A stretch of 64,000 nt of DNA from Colimorpha_A sp045543555 (GTDB taxonomy: Bacteria > Bacillota > Clostridia > Oscillospirales > CAG-272), in NCBI GenBank assembly GCA_045543555.1, contig JAZQMQ010000016.1:1-64000 (forward strand). The letters run 5' to 3'. The notes beneath the pieces are model-generated. The model did no database searches, had not been told where the DNA came from, and saw only the letters and a program-made list of their open reading frames with translations. Positions 16,121-24,936 of this stretch are shown here, piece by piece (position 1 is the first letter of the stretch; each line of letters opens with the position of its first letter). Position numbers and translations under genes: made by a program.

Positions 16121-16651
16121 TCATTCAGCCCAAAGACTTCGGTCGTATGCCAAAGCCAATCGATTCCAGGTTTGTTTGTCGATCTCGCCGCTTGTTTTAA
16201 GCCCGTGAATCGATTGGAAATCCATTATCGCATCATAAAGCCTTTCGTCAAAGAGGTCGGAAGAACCCAAGCCCTCTGCTGACGGATAGGTAATGCTGAT
16301 GCTGTTCATCATTATTTTTATGAGTGCAACCAAGGAACAACGGTCGCCCTTCACGAGTTTTCCGTCCTTAAGCGTTAATTCAAAGGGGGAAATAGGGGAG
16401 GAAGGGGAGAGAATTTTGTCCGCTTCCTTTGAGATGCGAGTCAGTTCCTGCCAAGTGGGAAAATCCACTCTGCCGTTTCCGCTACCCATATATTTTTTCT
16501 GAAAAGCGTACACGGCAGCCGCGGTTGTTTCGCCGTAGATACCGTCGGGATTTACCCTCGGTATATCAGAATCTATCCTCGATATGTTTGTTAACGACGA
16601 TTGTATATGCCGTACCGACATTCTGTTGAACGGTCTGTTTGTGTTGTTCAT
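16121..16651 (-). CDS. Peptidoglycan-binding domain protein of the sleC locus
   Basis: 176 residues with two PG_binding_1-type repeats: one around VNPDGIYGETTAAAVYAFQKKY (two pieces, VNPDGIYGETT and AAAVYAFQKKY) and one around FDERLYDAIMDFQSIHGLKTSG. It has no signal peptide and no catalytic domain. It starts 8 bases after the SleC-like gene (GGAG before ATG), so it is the third gene of that operon. By context it probably acts in the spore, binding cortex or helping the SleC-like enzyme. A specific role is not known. Confidence 0.85.
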   Translation of the reverse strand: MNNTNRPFNRMSVRHIQSSLTNISRIDSDIPRVNPDGIYGETTAAAVYAFQKKYMGSGNGRVDFPTWQELTRISKEADKILSPSSPISPFELTLKDGKLVKGDRCSLVALIKIMMNSISITYPSAEGLGSSDLFDERLYDAIMDFQSIHGLKTSGEIDKQTWNRLALAYDRSLWAE

Positions 16652-16659
16652 AGCTTCTC

Positions 16660-18051
16660 CTAATCAATAATGTAACCCGGATATTGCTCGGGACTTACGA
16701 TCTGCCCTGACCTTATGTCGTTGTACAGCTCGCCAACTGCTGTCCAGGTCAGAAGATCTGTTTGCCCCGTTTCTTCAAGAGCGGATAGTCTTTGAACCTC
16801 TCGCACGGCATTTTCGGTGGCTTCATCGTATATTCCCGTTGCCAAGGGGGCTTCCACTGTGTCAAATACAGTTGATATTGCTATCAGATATTCCTGATAA
16901 GGAATAATGTACTCCCCCTCAAATCCTCGGCTTATTATGAAGCCCGGATACGGACGCGCGGCATCGACAAATGCCGAATCGGGAAGGGAAAGAATTATCG
17001 CGCTATATACGTCGTACAGACGCGCGTAGGTGTTTTCATCAATAATTCCGGTTTCGGGAATACCGTACGTTCGCTGAAATCCCCTGACTGCCTCCTCGGT
17101 GGGTGCATCGTAGTTGCCGCTTATTTGAAATGGCGTTATGGTGTCCTCATACTGAGCAACGTAGTTGAGCATATATTGTATGGCTCGGACATCGTTTCCC
17201 GACGCCCCCGGAACAAGCGTCTCGGGATATACTCTCGGAATTTCGGAATAGGTTATTCCTTCGGAATTCAGCTCGTTCAGACGCTTTACACTTGCATATA
17301 TCTGCTGTATCCGATACCAAGTCGCCGGACCTACGATTCCGTCGGGAGACAGATCGAAGATGCTTTGAAACTCTGTTACCGCGTCTTTTGTTGCAATGTT
17401 AAAGTATCCGTCGGGATCGGGGATCTTCGGAATGGAAGGGAAATTTCGGGAAATACGGTTTAATCTTAATTGTACGTTAAGAACGTCGTTGCCTGTTGAA
17501 CCGAGCCTCAGATTTCGTATGGGAACAGACGTCGTAATACCTTTAACGGGGGCATCTACGACAATCTCAACATTGTTTCCGTAGTAATTTCGCAGAATCT
17601 GAATGGAATTCAGCCCCTGCTCCGCCAGTTCAACGGAGCCCCATTGGCTCAGTCCTTCGCAGGTTACGGTCGTGCCGTTACAGTATTGAGCAAAAAGCGG
17701 CTCGACGTTTCCAACACGTCTGAGGTAGTCGTTAAAAATATCATCGACGACCTTGGAAACCGTGTCATATATGTTTCTGCCGTTTACAAAAGATTGATCC
17801 ACAGCTGTGGAATTGGTTATGTTGAAGGGGTATCCTCTTGAACGGTAGTACTCCGTGTAGATACGATTGAGCGCAAATGATATCTGTGCCAGAATATTTG
17901 CCCTGAGCGCGATTTCGGGCCAAGTGGGAAATATTTCAGATGAAGCTACGTTTTTTATGTAGTCGATGAAAGGTACTGTCACGTTTTGCGCGGGTTGATC
18001 GGGTGCTCCCAAATGTACAGTTATTGTTTCGGGAATGTATGGTATCGCCAT
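16660..18051 (-). CDS. sleC: SleC-type spore cortex-lytic enzyme, catalytic and binding parts
   Basis: 463 residues. The first 165 residues match the mature part of clostridial SleC, a cortex lytic transglycosylase with a SpoIID-like fold: IDYIKNVASSEIFPTWPEIA (Glu39 is at the catalytic-Glu position), RIYTEYYRSRGYPFNIT, DQSFVNGRNIYDTV, LFAQYCNGTTVTC and LSQWGSVELAEQG. Three PG_binding_1 repeats follow, at about 180-280, 285-360 and 365-460; SleC of C. perfringens has one. The prodomain found at the N-terminus of classical SleC is missing and is encoded by the preceding gene. AAGGAGG stands before this ATG. Confidence 0.85.
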   Translation of the reverse strand: MAIPYIPETITVHLGAPDQPAQNVTVPFIDYIKNVASSEIFPTWPEIALRANILAQISFALNRIYTEYYRSRGYPFNITNSTAVDQSFVNGRNIYDTVSKVVDDIFNDYLRRVGNVEPLFAQYCNGTTVTCEGLSQWGSVELAEQGLNSIQILRNYYGNNVEIVVDAPVKGITTSVPIRNLRLGSTGNDVLNVQLRLNRISRNFPSIPKIPDPDGYFNIATKDAVTEFQSIFDLSPDGIVGPATWYRIQQIYASVKRLNELNSEGITYSEIPRVYPETLVPGASGNDVRAIQYMLNYVAQYEDTITPFQISGNYDAPTEEAVRGFQRTYGIPETGIIDENTYARLYDVYSAIILSLPDSAFVDAARPYPGFIISRGFEGEYIIPYQEYLIAISTVFDTVEAPLATGIYDEATENAVREVQRLSALEETGQTDLLTWTAVGELYNDIRSGQIVSPEQYPGYIID

Positions 18052-18064
18052 TACTGTTCCTCCT

Positions 18065-18460
18065 TTAAAGGTCGGGCATTTGAGAAATATCGATCCTTGT
18101 CAGATCCTTGGGCTGAAGAGGCAGATCCCCCTTTGCTATCGGTACTAAAAGAACCTGCTGGATCGATGTAACGCCGTCGAATATCGGTACGTCATAAACT
18201 ATAGCCTCGTAATAGCCGTCGCGGTAGGTGTCGACTATGTAGAACGACGATACGTTATCGTTTCCCGGTGTGAGTGAATTCTCCTTTGGCGGCGTTGGGA
18301 GGCTGATTATCTCCGAAGTGCCCGCAGAATCGGTTATCATCACCGCCACTATGTCGGAATTGTCCGCTCTGCTTATCGTCACGGTCGCTCCTTCAACAGG
18401 CAGAGCACCGCCCGCTGTTCTTACGTTGACCGTTATAAAGCCTATTCCTTGATTATCCAT
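18065..18460 (-). CDS. SleC prodomain-like protein (separate gene)
   Basis: 131 residues with a single carboxypeptidase-regulatory-like beta domain: GFITVNVRTAGGALPVEGA, ISRADNSD, SLPTPPKENSLTPGNDN, VDTYRDGYYEAIVYDVPIF and SIQQVLLVPI. This is the layout of the N-terminal pre-pro part of clostridial SleC, which ends in the same QxVxLVP block before the processing site. ATG at 18460 has AAAGGAG before it; the longer frame at 18475 begins inside that site. It ends 13 bases before the SleC catalytic gene. It probably acts in trans as chaperone or inhibitor of that enzyme; this is inferred. Confidence 0.8.
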   Translation of the reverse strand: MDNQGIGFITVNVRTAGGALPVEGATVTISRADNSDIVAVMITDSAGTSEIISLPTPPKENSLTPGNDNVSSFYIVDTYRDGYYEAIVYDVPIFDGVTSIQQVLLVPIAKGDLPLQPKDLTRIDISQMPDL

Positions 18461-18572
18461 ATTTTCTCCTTTCACTTTTACTATTACAGACTATGCATTA
18501 AATAAAAAACAGTACCGAAAATAAAATATTTTTCCCTTTCGACGCAAATTTACAATATACGCGGGTGTGCGG

Positions 18573-18591
18573 TTGTACAATTGTCGTACAA
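18573..18591. promoter_or_regulatory. Dyad upstream of spoIIAA
   Basis: TTGTAC and GTACAA (18573-18578, 18586-18591) form a dyad, 22 bases before the spoIIAA start. TTGTCGTA at 18581 and TTCGACG at 18539 each resemble a Spo0A box (TTGTCGAA) with mismatches. spoIIA operons are Spo0A- and SigH-dependent in Bacillus. The assignment is tentative. Confidence 0.3.
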
Positions 18592-18612
18592 GCAAAGGAA
18601 AGGAGTGCAGAT

Positions 18613-18966
18613 ATGGAAGAAATGGAAGCAACCGTGAATTTTAAGCAGGTCAGCTTTGAAATGAGGGAGGACGGAGAATGTGTTTTTTTGATAAAAGGTG
18701 AGCTTGATCATCACAGCGTAAGGGAGATAAGGGAGGTGATCGACGCAAAGCTCATCGATTACAGACCTCAAAGAGTGGTGATGGATCTCAGCGACGTCAC
18801 CTTTACCGATTCCGCGGGACTCGGTCTTGTTTTGGGAAGATATACGAGAATAAGCGGGTATGGGGGAGTGCTTAAGCTTGTCAGCGTCCCCGACGGATTT
18901 ATGAAAATTCTTAAGCTGTCGGGGGCGGAAAGATTCTTTGAAGCTTTACCAAAGGCAAAAAAATAA
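18613..18966 (+). CDS. spoIIAA: Anti-sigma F factor antagonist
   Basis: 117 residues, STAS domain. SpoIIAA binds SpoIIAB in its unphosphorylated form and frees SigF in the forespore. Seen: CVFLIKGELDHHSV, VVMDLSDVTFTDSAGLGLVL with Ser67 as the likely phosphorylation site (the SSG motif of Bacillus reads SAG here), and LKLSGAERFF. ATG at 18613 follows AAAGGAGTGCAGAT. It heads a compact spoIIAA-spoIIAB-sigF operon divergent from the sleC locus. Confidence 0.95.
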   Translation: MEEMEATVNFKQVSFEMREDGECVFLIKGELDHHSVREIREVIDAKLIDYRPQRVVMDLSDVTFTDSAGLGLVLGRYTRISGYGGVLKLVSVPDGFMKILKLSGAERFFEALPKAKK

Positions 18967-19004
18967 TTCCGCACACGCGGAAAATACATAAAAGGACGGA
19001 TATT

Positions 19005-19436
19005 ATGAAAAAAACTGTAATGAATAGTATGAAGCTGACCTTCGATTCCGATTCGAGAAACGAAGCATTTGCAAGATATGCGGTAACTGCTTTTGTGAGC
19101 AGACTGGATCCATGTACAGATGAGCTTGCGGATATAAGGACCGCGGTATCCGAGGCGGTTACGAATAGCATTATACACGGATATAAGGGCGTATCTGGGG
19201 AAGTGAAGGTTGAAACGACCCTTTACACCGATCGAAGCGTGAAAATAACCGTTTCGGATAAGGGCTGTGGAATTGAGGACATCGAGATGGCAAGACAGCC
19301 TCTTTTTACTACCGACGAAAGCGGTGAAAGGGGAGGAATGGGCTTTGCCATTATGGAGAGCTTTTCGGACAGCTTCAAGGTAAGAACACGGGTTGGACAA
19401 GGAACCAAGGTCAGTATGATCAAAAAGCTGAAATGA
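19005..19436 (+). CDS. spoIIAB: Anti-sigma F factor (serine kinase)
   Basis: 143 residues, GHKL-type kinase and anti-sigma factor. It holds SigF inactive and phosphorylates SpoIIAA. Seen: the N box in AVSEAVTNSIIHGYKG, the G1 box SDKGCGIEDI, and the G2 box in GERGGMGFAIMESFSD. It lies 38 bases after spoIIAA and overlaps the sigF start by four bases (ATGA). Confidence 0.96.
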   Translation: MKKTVMNSMKLTFDSDSRNEAFARYAVTAFVSRLDPCTDELADIRTAVSEAVTNSIIHGYKGVSGEVKVETTLYTDRSVKITVSDKGCGIEDIEMARQPLFTTDESGERGGMGFAIMESFSDSFKVRTRVGQGTKVSMIKKLK

Positions 19437-20149
19437 AAAGAGATGAAAATAATGCGCTTATAAAACGCGCGCAGGAGGGGGAGACCGAAGCCTTTGAGGC
19501 ACTTGTCGTCGGCAACATGGGGCTTTGCAAGAATATTGCCCTGCGTTTTCAGAACCGCGGTGTTGAATATGAGGATCTTGTGCAGATAGCATCGGTCGGT
19601 ATGATAAAGGCAATAAGAAGCTTCGATCTTTCCTACGGAACGGCGTTTTCAACCTATGCGGTTCCTTTGATCATCGGTGAGATCAGAAGATTTTTAAGAG
19701 ATGACGGCATTATAAAGGTCGGAAGGAACGTTAAAAAGCTTGGCTCCGATGCAATGCGCAAAAAAGAAGAGTTTATAAGAGAACACGGCAGGGAACCGAA
19801 GTTAAGTGAACTAAGTGAGCTTTGCGGCTCGAATATGGACGAGCTTGTGACAGCGCTCGAGGCGGTAACTCCCGTAAAAAGCATATACGAGCCGATAGGA
19901 AATGATGACGATGGCGCGGCTATATGCGATCTTATATCGGAAAAAGAGGACGGAATAGGTAAGGCGACGGACCGCATTGCACTTTCACAGGCTCTGAAAG
20001 AGCTCCCGTCACTTCAAAGACAGCTGATATATTTAAGATACGTAAAGGAGATGTCGCAGGAGAATGCGGGTAGAATACTCGGAATGACACAGGTTAAGGT
20101 GTCAAGGGAGGAAAAAAAGATAATAGAGGCGCTAAGACGCGCTCTTTGA
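19433..20149 (+). CDS. sigF: RNA polymerase sporulation sigma factor SigF
   Basis: 238 residues. SigF is the first forespore-specific sigma factor. Seen: region 2 (VEYEDLVQIASVGMIKAIRSFD), AFSTYAVPLIIGEIRRFLRD, the region 3 segment (HGREPKLSELSELCGSNMDE) and region 4 (LPSLQRQLIYLRYVKEMSQE, GRILGMTQVKVSREEKKI). Its ATG overlaps the spoIIAB stop, which suggests translational coupling. I see no clear terminator after it. Confidence 0.96.
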   Translation: MKRDENNALIKRAQEGETEAFEALVVGNMGLCKNIALRFQNRGVEYEDLVQIASVGMIKAIRSFDLSYGTAFSTYAVPLIIGEIRRFLRDDGIIKVGRNVKKLGSDAMRKKEEFIREHGREPKLSELSELCGSNMDELVTALEAVTPVKSIYEPIGNDDDGAAICDLISEKEDGIGKATDRIALSQALKELPSLQRQLIYLRYVKEMSQENAGRILGMTQVKVSREEKKIIEALRRAL

Positions 20150-20224
20150 TTTTTCTTGTGCAATTGCGAACAAATGGCGGGCATAAAACTTCAAACATTT
20201 AGTGGGGTTTTTTTGAAAAAATCA

Positions 20225-20253
20225 TTGACAAAAGGAAATTCATTGTGTATAAT
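20225..20253 (+). promoter_or_regulatory. Sigma-A promoter of the DUF177-rpmF operon
   Basis: TTGACA (20225-20230), a 17-base spacer, and TATAAT (20248-20253), about 45 bases before the first gene. Confidence 0.85.
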
Positions 20254-20297
20254 ATAGATTGTGACATTTTGTGAACAGATAATAGGGGTGGACGTCT

Positions 20298-20813
20298 ATG
20301 CGTATTGATATGACGCCGATGCTTTCATCGAGATCGGACAGGCTTGATTTTTCCTTCGAATACGAGGGAGAAAGCGATATGTTCGATGGAATAACCTTTG
20401 ATAGGCCGGTGAGTGTCAGCGGATGTGTGAGTGAAAAGGCGGGCTGTATGCTTCTCACGCTTAAGGCAAGCGTTTCCTACGACACCGAGTGCGCAAGGTG
20501 CTTAAAAAAGCTCCATCGTACCCACACCTTTGATCTTTCAAAAAATGTAGCGGTAAGCGGCTCGCTTCAGGATGAGGATAACGACGATTACGTCATTGTC
20601 GAGGACAGAGCTCTTTTGCTCGACGATATAGTCGAGGAGCTTCTCTTCCTTGAGCTGCCCTCAAGGGACCTTTGCTCCGAGGATTGTCTCGGACTTTGCC
20701 CAAAATGCGGTAAGGACCTAAATGAGGGAAAGTGCTCCTGCGTAACCAAGGAGATCGATCCAAGGCTTGCGGATCTGAGCAGATTTCTTACCGATAGTGA
20801 AGATAACAATTAA
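20298..20813 (+). CDS. yceD: DUF177 (YceD) protein
   Basis: 171 residues. DUF177 proteins precede rpmF in most bacteria and are linked to 23S rRNA or large-subunit assembly. Seen: ECARCLKKL in the middle, LLLDDIVEELLFLELPSRDLC, then CLGLCPKCGKDLNEGKCSC near the end, forming a cysteine-rich, probably zinc-binding tail. It is followed after 24 bases by rpmF with GGAGG between. The function is known only by association. Confidence 0.92.
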   Translation: MRIDMTPMLSSRSDRLDFSFEYEGESDMFDGITFDRPVSVSGCVSEKAGCMLLTLKASVSYDTECARCLKKLHRTHTFDLSKNVAVSGSLQDEDNDDYVIVEDRALLLDDIVEELLFLELPSRDLCSEDCLGLCPKCGKDLNEGKCSCVTKEIDPRLADLSRFLTDSEDNN

Positions 20814-20837
20814 CCACTTTGAAGGAGGTGCTTAAAC

Positions 20838-21023
20838 ATGGCAGTACCGAAGAGAAAAACATCGAAGGCAAGACGTGACAAGAGACGTTCCAGCACGTGG
20901 AAGCTCGTTCTTCCCGGAATGACCAAGTGCCCTAAGTGCGGAGAGGCAGTTCTTCGCCACAGAGTATGCAAGGCATGCGGAACCTACGCCGGCAAGGAGA
21001 TCGTTGCAGTAGAAAACGACTGA
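20838..21023 (+). CDS. rpmF: 50S ribosomal protein L32, zinc form
   Basis: 61 residues starting MAVPKRKTSKARRDKRRS. Two CxxC pairs (CPKCG and CKACG) mark the zinc-containing C+ form of L32, so the ribosome depends on zinc here. GAAGGAGGTG precedes the ATG. A hairpin terminator follows. Confidence 0.97.
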   Translation: MAVPKRKTSKARRDKRRSSTWKLVLPGMTKCPKCGEAVLRHRVCKACGTYAGKEIVAVEND

Positions 21024-21050
21024 TAACGAGGACGGCAATTTTGCACGGAT

Positions 21051-21080
21051 AAGCCCGCCGCGTAATGCGGAGGGCTTTGT
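21051..21080 (+). terminator. Hairpin after rpmF
   Basis: AAGCCC (21051-21056) pairs with GGGCTT (21072-21077) around an inner CCGC/GCGG stem, followed by TTGTTTC. Confidence 0.65.
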
Positions 21081-21114
21081 TTCGTCGAGGAAGCAAGAAG
21101 AAAGGAGTGTCAAA

Positions 21115-22422
21115 ATGGTAATAATTAATGACGTGCTCACAGGATCGCCTGCAGATCTTGGCGGAGTCAAAAAAGGGGACTGTCTTATCAGAATAAACGG
21201 TCACGATATAAACGACGTTCTCGACTACCGTTACTACATAACAGAGCAGAGAGTCAAGCTGCTCATTCACCGCGGTCCCGAACTAATAAACGTGGTTATA
21301 AAAAAACCCAGATACGATGATATCGGACTCATTTTCGACACCTTCTTGATGGATGAAAAGAAATCATGCAGAAACAAGTGTATTTTTTGCTTCATCGATC
21401 AGCTTCCATCGGGTATGAGAGAGCCGCTCTATTTTAAGGACGACGATTCACGTCTGTCATTTTTGATGGGCAACTACATAACTCTGACTAATATGGACGA
21501 GCATGATATTTCAAGAATAATCGAAATGAAGATGTCGCCCATAAATATTTCGGTGCACACGACTGATCCCGAGCTTCGCTGTAAGATGCTCAGTAATCGA
21601 TTTGCGGGATCCTGCTACGATATGATGAAGAGATTTGCGGAGGCGGGGATCGAAATGCACTGTCAGATCGTTCTTTGTAAGGGCGTAAACGACGGAAAAC
21701 AGCTCGAGCGTACCATGAACGACCTGAAGGCGCTGTATCCTATGGTAAGTTCGGTGTCAGTAGTACCCGCAGGAATTACCAAGTATCGCGAAAACCTCTT
21801 TCCGCTCACTCCTTATACATCGGAGGAGAGCGCTGAGATTACCGAGCAGGTGGAAGCCTTCTCGGAGGGATGTTTGAATGAGCTCGGAAGCAGAATATTC
21901 TTCTGTGCTGATGAGCTTTATATAAGCGGAAACAAAAAATTTCCGTCGGGTGAGTGCTACGAGGGATATCCGCAAATAGAAAATGGCGTTGGTATGGTAA
22001 GATCTATGACCGATGAATTCTCGTCGGCAATAGAGGATCTTATTGATCTCGATCCGCACCGCCCGCGTTCCTGCTCGATAGCTACCGGAAGCGCCGCTTA
22101 CGGAGTTATATCAGCTATGGTGGAGGAACTGAAAAAACGCTGCTACAATTTTGATTGTACCGTATATGAGATAAAGAATGATTTTTTTGGCCACACAATA
22201 ACGGTAGCGGGACTTATAACCGCAAAGGACCTTTACAGACAGCTTCGAAACAAGCCGCTGGGTAAGGTGCTGTTCCTGCCGTCTGTAATGCTCAGACGCG
22301 AAAAGGACAGGTTCCTTGATGATAAAACGCCGCGATGGCTTGAGGAAAAATTAAACGTAAATATCGAATTTGTTGATACCGATGGCTACGAATTCGTTGA
22401 AAAGCTGATGACTAAAGCATAA
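21115..22422 (+). CDS. DUF512 radical SAM protein with PDZ-like N-terminus
   Basis: 435 residues. Order: a PDZ-like part (residues 1-65, VLTGSPADLGGVKKGDCLIR), a radical-SAM core with Cys85, Cys89 and Cys92 in SCRNKCIFCFIDQLP, LMGNYITLTNM, ISVHTTDPELR, and a DUF512 tail (CSIATGSAAYGVI, FGHTITVAGLITAKDL). The family is common in Clostridia and commonly neighbours der and plsY, as here. The reaction it catalyses is unknown. AAAGGAG precedes the ATG. It is probably the first gene of a transcript with der and plsY. Confidence 0.9.
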   Translation: MVIINDVLTGSPADLGGVKKGDCLIRINGHDINDVLDYRYYITEQRVKLLIHRGPELINVVIKKPRYDDIGLIFDTFLMDEKKSCRNKCIFCFIDQLPSGMREPLYFKDDDSRLSFLMGNYITLTNMDEHDISRIIEMKMSPINISVHTTDPELRCKMLSNRFAGSCYDMMKRFAEAGIEMHCQIVLCKGVNDGKQLERTMNDLKALYPMVSSVSVVPAGITKYRENLFPLTPYTSEESAEITEQVEAFSEGCLNELGSRIFFCADELYISGNKKFPSGECYEGYPQIENGVGMVRSMTDEFSSAIEDLIDLDPHRPRSCSIATGSAAYGVISAMVEELKKRCYNFDCTVYEIKNDFFGHTITVAGLITAKDLYRQLRNKPLGKVLFLPSVMLRREKDRFLDDKTPRWLEEKLNVNIEFVDTDGYEFVEKLMTKA

Positions 22423-22436
22423 GAAAGGAGAAGCTT

Positions 22437-23777
22437 ATGAGTACACCTGTTGTTGCAATAGTGGGAAGACCTAACGTTGGAAAAAGTACACTGTTCAATA
22501 AGCTTACGGGAAAACGTATATCAATAGTTGAGGATACGCCCGGAGTCACAAGAGACAGAATATATCACGACACCGAGTGGAGAGGCAGAAAGCTTCTTCT
22601 TATCGATACGGGAGGAATCGAGCCCCGAACCGATAATGCAATGCTCAGATATATGCGCCGTCAGGCAGAGACCGCAATCGAGACTGCAGACGTTATAGTA
22701 TTTTTAACAGACGTTACCGTGGGAATGCTCGACGAAGACAGGCAGATCGCATCCCTTCTTATGAAGAGTGGAAAGCCTATCATACTTGCAGTAAATAAGG
22801 TGGACCGCGTCGGTGCGCCTCCCGCAGAATATTATGAATTCTACCAGCTTGGCTTCAAGGACGATCCAATAGCGATCTCAGCCCTTCACGGAAGCGGATC
22901 GGGAGACTTGCTTGATAAAATTCTTGAATATTGTCCCGAGGACGACGGCGAAGAGGACGGCGAGCTTGATGAAAGCATCAAGGTGGCTGTTATAGGTAAG
23001 CCTAACGCAGGAAAGTCTTCCATAATCAATAAAATACTTGGAACGGAGCGTCTTATCGTTTCCGATGTTGCGGGTACTACCCGTGACGCTATCGACTCCG
23101 AGCTTGAAAACGAGCACGGAAAATATGTGTTCATCGATACCGCGGGAATAAGACGTCAGAGCAAGGTGGACGATCCCATCGAAAAGTACAGCGTGCTTCG
23201 AGCAAAGCTCGCTGTTGAAAGAGCAGACGTGTGCGTTATCATGATAGACGCGGAGCAGGGTGTAACCGAGCAGGACGAAAGAATTGCGGGTATCGCTCAT
23301 GAGGCGGGCAAGCCATCTGTTATCTGTATAAATAAGTGGGATCTGATCGAAAAGGATAACAATACCGTTAAGGAATTCACCGAGAAGGTATATCAGGCGT
23401 TCTCCTATATGACATATGCCGAGGTTGTTTATCTTTCCGCAAAGACCGGTCAGAGAGTTGACAGAGTGTTTGAGCTTGTAAACAACGCGTACGAGCAGAG
23501 CAGACGCCGTATCACAACGGGTGTTCTTAACGATGTGCTCAACGATGCGACCGCAAGAGTTCAGCCCCCGTCGGATAAGGGAAGGTATCTTAAGGTCTAC
23601 TATATGACCCAGATAGGCGTTCAGCCCCCCACGTTTGTCATTTTCTGTAACTCGGTGGAGCTTTTCCATTTCTCATACAGAAGATATATTGAGAACTGTT
23701 TGCGTGAAACCTTTGGATTTAAGGGCACTCCCATAAAGATAATAATTCGTGAACGCGGGGAGGAAAGTGGCAAATGA
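22437..23777 (+). CDS. der: GTPase Der (EngA)
   Basis: 446 residues. Der has two tandem GTPase domains and a KH-like end and is essential for 50S assembly. Seen: G1 motifs VGRPNVGKSTLFNKL and IGKPNAGKSSIINK, the two G3 motifs DTGG and DTAG, NKVD and NKWD as G4, and a KH-like C-terminal end. It lies 14 bases after the DUF512 gene and overlaps plsY by four bases. Confidence 0.97.
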   Translation: MSTPVVAIVGRPNVGKSTLFNKLTGKRISIVEDTPGVTRDRIYHDTEWRGRKLLLIDTGGIEPRTDNAMLRYMRRQAETAIETADVIVFLTDVTVGMLDEDRQIASLLMKSGKPIILAVNKVDRVGAPPAEYYEFYQLGFKDDPIAISALHGSGSGDLLDKILEYCPEDDGEEDGELDESIKVAVIGKPNAGKSSIINKILGTERLIVSDVAGTTRDAIDSELENEHGKYVFIDTAGIRRQSKVDDPIEKYSVLRAKLAVERADVCVIMIDAEQGVTEQDERIAGIAHEAGKPSVICINKWDLIEKDNNTVKEFTEKVYQAFSYMTYAEVVYLSAKTGQRVDRVFELVNNAYEQSRRRITTGVLNDVLNDATARVQPPSDKGRYLKVYYMTQIGVQPPTFVIFCNSVELFHFSYRRYIENCLRETFGFKGTPIKIIIRERGEESGK

Positions 23778-24562
23778 TGTTTTTGAATACTGTAACCACC
23801 GCCGCACAGACTCTTTCTCCCGAGGAGCTTGAAAAGGCGGAGCAGGTAAGACAGTACTTTGTTAATAACTGGTACGGAGCTCTTGGAACATTCGTGGACA
23901 AGGGAACGCTTAAGGAAGGCGTATATTACTTAATAGTAGCGCTTTTCGCTATTGCGGCATATCTGCTCGGAAGCCTTAATTTTGCCGTTATCATATCCAA
24001 GCTGAAGTTTGGCGAGGACATAAGAACCAAGGGTAGCGGAAACGCGGGCGCAACGAATATGTCGAGAACCTACGGCAAGTCTGCGGGTATATTTACCCTT
24101 GTGGGAGATATAATGAAAGCGGTTATACCGGTTCTTCTTGCAAAGATACTTATTGGTGATGTTTACGGATATCTGACAGGACTGTGTTGCGCACTCGGTC
24201 ACGCTTTCCCCTGCTATTATAAATTCAAGGGTGGAAAGTGTGTTGCGGTAACTGCGGCAATCGCTCTTGTAATGGAGCCGATGGTATTCCTTTTCTTGCT
24301 TATAATCTTTGCCGCGACAGTTGGATTAACCAAATACGTTTCGCTTGGCTCGGTATTGGCGGCAATGACGTTTCCCGTATTGCTTCATAATATTATGAAG
24401 ATAAAATACGGAGTAGGAAATCTCGGTATTATATTCGTAATTATAAACTGTTTACTTGTTATTTACCTTCACAGAGACAACCTAAAGAGACTTCTTGATG
24501 GCAAAGAGAACAAATTTCAGTTAAAAAAAGTCAAAAAAGACGACAAGACAGAGGAAAAATAA
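23774..24562 (+). CDS. plsY: Glycerol-3-phosphate acyltransferase
   Basis: 262 residues. PlsY moves an acyl group from acyl-phosphate to glycerol-3-phosphate, the first step in phospholipid synthesis, in the membrane. Seen: YLLGSLNFAVIISKL, GSGNAGATNMSRTYGK, ALGHAFPCYYKFKGGKCVA, and a basic C-terminal tail. About 55 residues precede the first membrane segment, longer than in most PlsY (usual length about 200-220). The ATG overlaps the der stop (ATGA). Confidence 0.94.
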   Translation: MMFLNTVTTAAQTLSPEELEKAEQVRQYFVNNWYGALGTFVDKGTLKEGVYYLIVALFAIAAYLLGSLNFAVIISKLKFGEDIRTKGSGNAGATNMSRTYGKSAGIFTLVGDIMKAVIPVLLAKILIGDVYGYLTGLCCALGHAFPCYYKFKGGKCVAVTAAIALVMEPMVFLFLLIIFAATVGLTKYVSLGSVLAAMTFPVLLHNIMKIKYGVGNLGIIFVIINCLLVIYLHRDNLKRLLDGKENKFQLKKVKKDDKTEEK

Positions 24563-24580
24563 CTTTTTTTCAGATTTCTA

Positions 24581-24609
24581 TTGCATTTTTCAAAAAACTG
24601 TGATATACT
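24581..24609 (+). promoter_or_regulatory. Sigma-A promoter of rpmB
   Basis: TTGCAT (24581-24586), a 17-base spacer, and TATACT (24604-24609), about 70 bases before rpmB. Confidence 0.65.
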
Positions 24610-24679
24610 CATTGAGTATGAGTTTCCAACATGAGAGAAATTTGATATTTTCGTATATAAAGGATGGAGGTGTCCTATA

Positions 24680-24865
24680 ATGGCAAAGTGTGATATCTGC
24701 GGAAAGGGCGTTGTTTTTGGTCTTAACGTTTCCCATTCCAACCGCAAGACCAACAGAACCTGGAAGCCTAACGTAAGAAAGGTAAAGGCTGTTGTAAACG
24801 GCACAAACAAGACTATGCACGTCTGCTCCCGTTGCCTGCGCTCGGGAAAAGTAGAGAGAGCTTAA
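24680..24865 (+). CDS. rpmB: 50S ribosomal protein L28
   Basis: 61 residues starting MAKCDICGKGVVFGLNVSHS, with NRTWKPNVRKVK and a second cysteine pair, CSRC. With CDIC it forms a zinc ribbon, so this is the zinc form of L28. GGATGGAGG precedes the ATG. A strong terminator follows. Confidence 0.97.
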   Translation: MAKCDICGKGVVFGLNVSHSNRKTNRTWKPNVRKVKAVVNGTNKTMHVCSRCLRSGKVERA

Positions 24866-24880
24866 TTTTAATGCTCAAAC

Positions 24881-24921
24881 GACCGAACTGCCCGAGAAAA
24901 CGGCTGTTCGGTCTTTTTCTT
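24881..24921 (+). terminator. Intrinsic terminator of rpmB
   Basis: GACCGAAC (24881-24888) pairs with GTTCGGTC (24905-24912), followed by TTTTTCTTT. Confidence 0.85.
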
Positions 24922-24936
24922 TACAAGGGAGTTACT

